In this document: positions 7,158-11,827 of the stretch, piece by piece
Layout: each line of letters opens with the position of its first letter
How positions within the stretch are numbered: the stretch's first letter is position 1
NCBI GenBank assembly: GCA_003229495.1
Contig: QIEB01000662.1
Location: 1-11,827, forward strand
Length of the DNA stretch: 11,827 bases
Origin: Flammeovirgaceae bacterium
GTDB taxonomy: Bacteria; Bacteroidota; Bacteroidia; Cytophagales; Cyclobacteriaceae
Reading direction: 5' to 3'
Notes under the pieces: model-generated
What the model was told of the DNA's origin: nothing
The model's database searches: none
What the model saw: only the letters and a program-made list of their open reading frames with translations
Position numbers and translations under genes: made by a program

Positions 7158-8122
7158 GTAGAAAGTACCAAATACTATTATTAGCGCTACTTTTCCCTAT
7201 AATGTTATGGTCCCAGGCAAACGGTGAAATACAGGCAGATACAATTCCGGGAACTGATGTGGGATTCCAAATGACTCTAATTCCCGGAGGTAATTTTTTG
7301 ATGGGCAGCCCTGAAACTGAGCCTAACCGTCGCCCGGATGAAGGACCGCAGTTCGAAGTAACTGTGGATTCTTTTTGGATTGGTACTTATGAAGTTTCTT
7401 ACCAGCAGTATAACATTTTCAGTGATAAATCACTCGACTTACCTCCATCAGATACCGTGGAATGGAATGCCGATGCCATTGCCAGGCCTAGTCCACCGTA
7501 TGAAGACCCAACCTTTGGAATGGGTATGGACGGTTTTCCGGCAGTTAGTATGAGCCAATTTGCTGCATTACAGTTTTGTAAATGGTTGAGCCAGAAAACT
7601 GGAGAATTCTACCGTTTGCCTACGGAGGCGGAATGGGAATATGCTTGTCGGGCAGGAACCACCTCCACATATTATTTTGGTGAAGATCCGGAGCAATTAG
7701 CGGCCCATGCCTGGCACTACGAAAACAGCGATGAAGTTTATCACAAGCTTGGTGAGAAACAGTCTAATCCCTGGGGACTATATGACATGTTGGGCAATGT
7801 TTCTGAGTGGACATTAGATCAATATCAGGAAAATGCTTATCAGCAACTGGCAACATTGGAAGAAATAAATCCCTGGATTAAACCCACAAGGCTACATCCT
7901 AGAACGGTTCGCGGCAGTTCCTGGGACAACGATCCTGAGGACCAGCGTTGTGCCTGCCGGATCGAATCCAGCAAAAGGTGGAAAGAAAGAGACCCCCAAA
8001 TACCTAAAAGCTTTTGGTGGAATACCGACTCCCCCTTTGTAGGATTCCGACTGGTTAAACCTTACCAGCAACCAACTCCGGAAGAACAAGCTGCTTTCTG
8101 GGGCCTGGTTCTTGGTGATTGA
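7154..8122 (+). CDS. Secreted formylglycine-generating-enzyme-fold protein lacking catalytic cysteines
   Basis: This 322-residue protein has a signal peptide ending at about LWSQ (residue 21) and one FGE-sulfatase (SUMF1-type) domain. Visible landmarks are MTLIPGGNFLMGSPETE (about 40-56), WIGTYEVSYQQYN, the RLPTEAEWEYACRAGTT block (about 155-169), NPWGLYDMLGNVSEW (about 209-223) and the closing VRGSSW and VGFRLVKP. True formylglycine-generating enzymes carry a Cys-x4-Cys pair just after the GGS motif; here that stretch reads WDNDPED, and the nearby RCACR does not have the right position or spacing. It is therefore more likely a binding or structural member of the fold than a sulfatase activator, and no sulfatase gene is in the window. 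It overlaps YceI by four bases and lies 29 bases before ApbE. Confidence 0.85.
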   Translation: MSRKYQILLLALLFPIMLWSQANGEIQADTIPGTDVGFQMTLIPGGNFLMGSPETEPNRRPDEGPQFEVTVDSFWIGTYEVSYQQYNIFSDKSLDLPPSDTVEWNADAIARPSPPYEDPTFGMGMDGFPAVSMSQFAALQFCKWLSQKTGEFYRLPTEAEWEYACRAGTTSTYYFGEDPEQLAAHAWHYENSDEVYHKLGEKQSNPWGLYDMLGNVSEWTLDQYQENAYQQLATLEEINPWIKPTRLHPRTVRGSSWDNDPEDQRCACRIESSKRWKERDPQIPKSFWWNTDSPFVGFRLVKPYQQPTPEEQAAFWGLVLGD

Positions 8123-8151
8123 TTGCACCCAACCACCGGCCCTGAACGCTG

Positions 8152-9069
8152 ATGTTTCGTTTTCTTCATGCACTGGTTATTTTTTTTGTGGTTGTATCAA
8201 GGTGCAATGCACAGGAAACCCTGATACGATTTCATCAGTCAGCAGCCATCATGGGCACCACTTTCAATTTGACTTTTTATACCATTTCACAGGAACATGC
8301 CACGCTGGCAGCCAATTTGGCATTTAAAAGGATAAGGGAACTAAATGGTGTTTTTAGTGACTACCAAGAGGACAGTGAGATTAGTAAACTTTCCATAAAT
8401 ACTGGACAGCGAACACCGGTCAGCAATGACTTATGGTATTTAATAAAATTGTCGAAAAAAATCTCTCGTCAAAGTAATGGTGCATTTGACATATCCATCG
8501 GGCCCCTGACCAAATTATGGAGAAGAGCAATCAGACAGCAACAATTTCCTGATTCTGCGGAAATCATAAAAGCCAAAAATCTGGTAAACTATCGTTGGAT
8601 CAAACTATACCCTTTAAAACAACAGGTAAAACTTAAAAAACCAGCAATGAAATTGGATTTTGGGGCCATTGCCAAAGGCTACGCCATTGATCAAGCTTAT
8701 GAGGTACTGAAAAAACAAGGTATTACCAGGGCATTAGTAGATGGAGGTGGTGATCTTTTTGTTGGTGATCCGCCTCCGGAATCATTAATCTGGAATATTA
8801 AAGATCACCAAGGAAAAACCTTAATGATTAACGCCCAAACCGCTGTAGCAAGTTCTGGCGATAGTTATCAAAATCTTGAGTGGAATGGAACCAGGTACTC
8901 ACACATAATAGATCCACACAGCGGTGTTGGTTTACAGAACAGTAATGTAATCACGGTTATTGCTCCAAAAGCTACTATAGCCGACATACTTTCCTCTACT
9001 CTATCTGTCATAGAAGGAAAACGCAAACATAAACTCCTCAGAAAATATAAGGCTAAAATTGTTCAGTAG
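8152..9069 (+). CDS. apbE: ApbE-family FAD:protein FMN transferase
   Basis: ApbE enzymes transfer FMN from FAD to a Thr or Ser of an exported target protein, using magnesium, in the periplasm. This 305-residue protein has a signal peptide ending at CNAQ (residue 21). Family motifs are present in order: IMGTTFNLTFY (from about 33), GAFDISIGPLTKLWR (about 109-123), LDFGAIAKGYAID (about 168-180), DGGGDLFVG (about 196), ASSGDSYQ (about 232) and YSHIIDPHSG (about 247-256), followed by a variant of the metal-site segment, ADILSSTL. The C-terminus is short, ending KAKIVQ soon after that segment, whereas many relatives continue 10-20 residues. The position after YceI and the FGE-like gene suggests maturation of an envelope flavoprotein, but no flavinylation motif (D-x-x-x-S/T-G-A-T type) is visible in the neighbours, so its target is probably elsewhere. 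Confidence 0.92.
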   Translation: MFRFLHALVIFFVVVSRCNAQETLIRFHQSAAIMGTTFNLTFYTISQEHATLAANLAFKRIRELNGVFSDYQEDSEISKLSINTGQRTPVSNDLWYLIKLSKKISRQSNGAFDISIGPLTKLWRRAIRQQQFPDSAEIIKAKNLVNYRWIKLYPLKQQVKLKKPAMKLDFGAIAKGYAIDQAYEVLKKQGITRALVDGGGDLFVGDPPPESLIWNIKDHQGKTLMINAQTAVASSGDSYQNLEWNGTRYSHIIDPHSGVGLQNSNVITVIAPKATIADILSSTLSVIEGKRKHKLLRKYKAKIVQ

Positions 9070-9103
9070 TTTATGGCTCAATATCTGGTTAAGGAATGGG
9101 CTA

Positions 9104-9134
9104 AAGTCAAAAAAAAAGACTAACTTTTTGGCTT
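9104..9134 (+). other. Possible AT-rich hairpin between ApbE and oxidoreductase genes
   Basis: AAGTCAAAAA at 9104-9113 can pair with TTTTTGGCTT at 9125-9134 (ten pairs, one G-U) around an 11-base loop. It sits in the 82-base gap after the ApbE stop. No T run follows the stem, so it is not a typical intrinsic terminator; it might act as a weak attenuator, an RNA-processing site, or nothing. The A9 run at 9109-9117 is part of it. Confidence 0.3.
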
Positions 9135-9151
9135 CAAAAATATCTATACCA

Positions 9152-10453
9152 ATGAAAAATACCAGTAAATCAAGAAGAGAATTTATTAAAAAATCCGGTT
9201 CTGCGGTTTTAACATCCGCCATGGGATTTAATATCTTATCAGCAAAGCCCCGTTCAAGTAAAAACCTCAATAGTGACACCCTAAAGGTAGGATTAATCGG
9301 ATGTGGTGGACGTGGGACCGGAGCAGCACTTCAGGCTTCCTTGGCGGATCCTAACGTAATGATAACCGCTATGGCTGATATTTTTCAGGACCGTCTATTC
9401 AAATCATACGAAAACCTCAAATCAGAGAACCCTGATAAACTAATGGTCGACGAGGATCACAAGTTTATCGGCTTCGACAGTTATAAGAAGTTGTTAGCTA
9501 CAGATGTAGATGTGGTTATACTTGGTACTCCGCCTAATTTCCGCCCGGGACATTTGGCAGCGGCAGTAGATGCTGGAAAGCATATTTTCTGTGAAAAACC
9601 GGTGGCAGTAGATGCGCCCGGAATTCGAAGCGTGATAGAAACAGCAAAAATAGCCAAGGAAAAAGGACTGGCCTTAATGTCCGGGTTTTGTTGGCGGCAT
9701 GATATTCCCAAAATTGATACCTATAATAAATTGAAGGATGGAGCTATTGGTGATATCCACACTATTTACAATACCTATAATACCGGGGCCAATTGGTTTC
9801 GTGAACAACAACCTGATTGGTCAGGTTTCGAATCCCAAATGCGCAATTGGTTATACTATAATTGGATATCAGGCGATATGATTACTGAACAAGCAGTTCA
9901 CAGTCTTGACCTGATGTCATGGGCCATGGGTGACGTAATGCCATTAAGAGCCAACGGCACCGGAGGCAGACAAAGTCGTACTGAAGACCAGTATGGTAAT
10001 GTGTACGATCATTTCGCCATAGTTTATGACTACCCTGACGGTAGAAAAGGTTTCCATTTTTCGCGACAACAGAAAGACTGCTACCGGTCCTATCATATTG
10101 ATATGATGGGTACTCAAGGACGTTGCTATATTGATGTGGGCCGGAAACACGAAATTACCGGCAAAGAGCAATGGAAATGGAAAGGAGAGAAAAGCAATAT
10201 GTACCAAAACGAGCACGATACTCTTTTCGCCTCCATTCGAAATGGAAAACCTTTCTTTGATGGTGTAAGGATGGCCAATAGTACCATGTTGGCCATCTGG
10301 GGACGAATGGTAGCATACACAGGACAAAGCCTTACCTGGGAGGAAGCCCTTAAATCCGAAGAAGTGTTAGGGCCCGAACTTGATGAGTATTCTTGGGATC
10401 TGAAATGGCCTTCGCAAGCAGTTGCTAAACCCGGAATTACCAAGTTCACCTAA
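9152..10453 (+). CDS. Tat-exported Gfo/Idh/MocA oxidoreductase
   Basis: This 433-residue NAD(P)-dependent dehydrogenase begins with a Tat signal, SRREFIKK at residues 7-14 and a following hydrophobic stretch, so it is expected to leave the cytoplasm folded with its cofactor. The Rossmann motif is VGLIGCGGRG at 46-55, the cofactor-site EKP is at 148-150, and the catalytic region reads DMITEQAVHSLD at 242-253 with His250 and Asp253. The family oxidises or reduces hydroxyls of sugars and cyclitols; the exact substrate is unknown. The C-terminal part (GPELDEYSWDLKWP, ending in KFT) is typical of the larger exported subfamily seen in Planctomycetes and Bacteroidota. The frame is open upstream to 9059, but ATG 9152 is chosen because the Tat signal follows directly and the upstream stretch overlaps ApbE and looks non-coding. 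The next gene starts one base after its stop. Confidence 0.9.
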   Translation: MKNTSKSRREFIKKSGSAVLTSAMGFNILSAKPRSSKNLNSDTLKVGLIGCGGRGTGAALQASLADPNVMITAMADIFQDRLFKSYENLKSENPDKLMVDEDHKFIGFDSYKKLLATDVDVVILGTPPNFRPGHLAAAVDAGKHIFCEKPVAVDAPGIRSVIETAKIAKEKGLALMSGFCWRHDIPKIDTYNKLKDGAIGDIHTIYNTYNTGANWFREQQPDWSGFESQMRNWLYYNWISGDMITEQAVHSLDLMSWAMGDVMPLRANGTGGRQSRTEDQYGNVYDHFAIVYDYPDGRKGFHFSRQQKDCYRSYHIDMMGTQGRCYIDVGRKHEITGKEQWKWKGEKSNMYQNEHDTLFASIRNGKPFFDGVRMANSTMLAIWGRMVAYTGQSLTWEEALKSEEVLGPELDEYSWDLKWPSQAVAKPGITKFT

Positions 10454-10454
10454 A

Positions 10455-11342
10455 ATGCGTCGACGTACATTTACTAAAAGTGCACTTGCCGGAGCATTTG
10501 CACTAAATGTATCCCCTACTATGGCCTTTGGAATTGCTCCTCCACTCCATAAAAAAAGTCTAAAATTTGGGATGATCAAGGAGGATCTTTCCTTAATGGA
10601 AAAATTCCAATTGGTAAAAGATTTGGGATTTCATGGTGTAGAGTTGGACAGTCCTCACCATCTAAACGAAAGTGAAATACTTGAAGCCAAAGAAAAGACA
10701 GGGCTGGAAATTCCTGGATTAGTTAACTCCCTGCATTGGAAAAAGCCACTATCGGATCCGGATCCGGAGGTAAGGGAAGCTTGTACTGAATCCATGATCG
10801 CTGCATTGCATCAGTGTAAAAAATACGGAGGTACCACAGTACTGCTAGTGCCCGCTGTAGTCAATGAAGAGGTTGCCTACGATCAAGCCTGGGAGCGCTC
10901 TACCGCCGAAATTAAACGTATACTTCCAACCGCCAGGGAAACAGGAGTTAAAATTGCCATAGAAAATGTGTGGAACAATTTTCTCATAAGCCCCTTGGAA
11001 GCGGCTCAGTATATTGATCAATTCAAAGACAATATGATCGGGTGGTACTTCGATGTGGGAAACATAGTACGGTACGGCTGGCCGGATCAATGGATAAAAA
11101 TTTTAGGTGAAAGAATATTGAAAGTTGATGTAAAGGAATACAGTCGGGAAAAGCAAAAAAACGAAGGTATTTGGGAAGGATTCAAAGTGAAACTGGGGGA
11201 CGGTGATAGTGATTGGAGTAAGGTAAATAGTGCATTGAGAAAAATTGGATATTCAGGATGGGGATCGGCTGAAGTACCAGGGGGAGATCGTTCCAGACTC
11301 CAGGAAATTTCTCAAAGAATGGACCGAATAATTAGGTTATAA
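10455..11342 (+). CDS. Tat-exported sugar phosphate isomerase/epimerase-like TIM barrel
   Basis: This 295-residue protein of the xylose-isomerase-like TIM-barrel family (AP endonuclease 2 superfamily) has a twin-arginine signal, RRRTFTKSALAGAFALNVS, at residues 2-20. Likely metal or substrate residues are Glu63 (GVELD), Glu160 (IAIENVWNN), Asp190 (WYFDVGN) and Glu253 (SAEVPGGD). The usual HxHxKD strand motif is replaced by KVDVKEY (213-219), with no His there, so the metal site may differ from tagatose-epimerase or hydroxypyruvate-isomerase models. The family isomerises or epimerises keto sugars, and some members act as lyases on 3-keto sugars or glycosides. The gene starts one base after the oxidoreductase and is followed six bases later by another, so the three are almost certainly one operon. 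A pathway of dehydrogenation followed by barrel-catalysed rearrangement or cleavage is an inference. An earlier in-frame codon at 10422 overlaps the upstream gene and would spoil the Tat signal. Confidence 0.88.
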   Translation: MRRRTFTKSALAGAFALNVSPTMAFGIAPPLHKKSLKFGMIKEDLSLMEKFQLVKDLGFHGVELDSPHHLNESEILEAKEKTGLEIPGLVNSLHWKKPLSDPDPEVREACTESMIAALHQCKKYGGTTVLLVPAVVNEEVAYDQAWERSTAEIKRILPTARETGVKIAIENVWNNFLISPLEAAQYIDQFKDNMIGWYFDVGNIVRYGWPDQWIKILGERILKVDVKEYSREKQKNEGIWEGFKVKLGDGDSDWSKVNSALRKIGYSGWGSAEVPGGDRSRLQEISQRMDRIIRL

Positions 11343-11348
11343 GATATT

Positions 11349-11827
11349 ATGAATGATCCTATTAGTATACTGGTGGTTGGCTGTGGAAATATGGGGGCCG
11401 CCCATGCACGAGCTTATCACAAAATGCCCGAGTTTGAAATTGTGGGGCTGGTCAGCCGGGGCCCGGACAGCAGATCTAAGTTGTCTCTGGAGCTTGGTGG
11501 TTATCCTGAATTTGATAACTTTCAACAGGCATTGAAAGAAACCCGTCCACAAGCGGTATCGATAAACACCTATCCCGAGACTCATGCAGAATATGTACGG
11601 TTGGCATTGGAACTTGATGCACACGTATTTGTGGAGAAACCCCTGGCCAATACGGTAGAAGAATGTCTTGAAATTAAGGAGCTGGTCCAAAAATATGGTA
11701 AAAAATTAGTGGTCGGATATATATTGAGAGTTCATCCTACCTGGAAAAAATTTATTGATATAGCCCGGGATCTGGGGAAACCCCTGGTCATGCGGATGAA
11801 CTTAAATCAACAGAGCCATGGATCAAC
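11349..11827 (+). CDS. Cytoplasmic Gfo/Idh/MocA oxidoreductase, 3' end outside window
   Basis: Translation from ATG 11349 gives 159 residues open to the window end. It starts directly with a Rossmann motif, ILVVGCGNMGAAHARAY (from residue 7), without a signal peptide, so it should be cytoplasmic, unlike the other two oxidoreductases here. The conserved NTYPETHAEYV and VEKPLAN blocks (about 76-86 and 97-103) and GYILRVHPTWKKF (about 125-137) support the Gfo/Idh/MocA family; the substrate cannot be told without the C-terminal domain. It begins six bases after the TIM-barrel stop, consistent with one operon and with an intracellular step following the exported enzymes. It is the third member of this family in 12 kb. 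Confidence 0.88.
   Translation, partial: MNDPISILVVGCGNMGAAHARAYHKMPEFEIVGLVSRGPDSRSKLSLELGGYPEFDNFQQALKETRPQAVSINTYPETHAEYVRLALELDAHVFVEKPLANTVEECLEIKELVQKYGKKLVVGYILRVHPTWKKFIDIARDLGKPLVMRMNLNQQSHGS

Noticed and set aside
9059..9151. Upstream extension of the Tat oxidoreductase to 9059
   Set aside because: It overlaps ApbE, has no family-like sequence and would bury the Tat motif 38 residues inside the protein.
10422..10454. Upstream start for the TIM-barrel gene
   Set aside because: It overlaps the preceding gene and would place 11 residues before the twin-arginine signal; ATG 10455 fits better.
1..11827. tRNA, rRNA, CRISPR, insertion sequence or defence genes
   Set aside because: No cloverleaf, repeat-spacer array, transposase, integrase or nuclease domain was found by reading both strands.

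Overview
The window looks like a chromosomal segment of a Bacteroidota bacterium, possibly a free-living Cytophagales-like one (inference). Supporting signs are the moderately AT-rich DNA, export signals ending in SAQ or SQ, the near absence of Shine-Dalgarno sequences, and a gene set of Tat-exported Gfo/Idh/MocA oxidoreductases, a YceI protein, a sulfatase-modifying-factor-fold protein and ApbE. No RNA genes, CRISPR arrays, insertion sequences or phage genes were seen.

Layout. Positions 1-600 hold the 3' part of a plus-strand metallo-beta-lactamase-fold hydrolase. It converges, with one base between stop codons, on a block of minus-strand genes read from 6331 down to 602: a secreted protein of unknown function (6331-4838), a small lipoprotein gene broken by a frameshift (about 4733-4316), a Tat-exported glucose-fructose-oxidoreductase-like gene broken by an exact 28-base tandem duplication (4215-3009), and a large MscS-type mechanosensitive channel (2974-602). 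A roughly 200-base divergent promoter region (6332-6536) separates this block from a compact plus-strand cluster.

Plus-strand cluster. It contains YceI (6537), a secreted formylglycine-generating-enzyme-fold protein without the catalytic cysteine pair (7154, overlapping YceI by four bases), an ApbE flavin transferase (8152), a Tat-exported Gfo/Idh/MocA oxidoreductase (9152), a Tat-exported TIM-barrel sugar isomerase/epimerase-like protein (10455, one base later), and a cytoplasmic Gfo/Idh/MocA oxidoreductase that runs off the window (11349). The first three genes suggest envelope redox or flavoprotein maturation. The last three suggest NAD(P)-dependent oxidation and rearrangement of sugars or cyclitols, partly outside the cytoplasm. 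A possible hairpin at 9104-9134 lies between the two halves.

The best-supported unusual features are the two neighbouring broken genes. In each, the missing C-terminus is fully readable in another frame. This means very recent inactivation, phase variation or sequence error; raw reads would decide. I do not see a clear undescribed defence or mobile system here.
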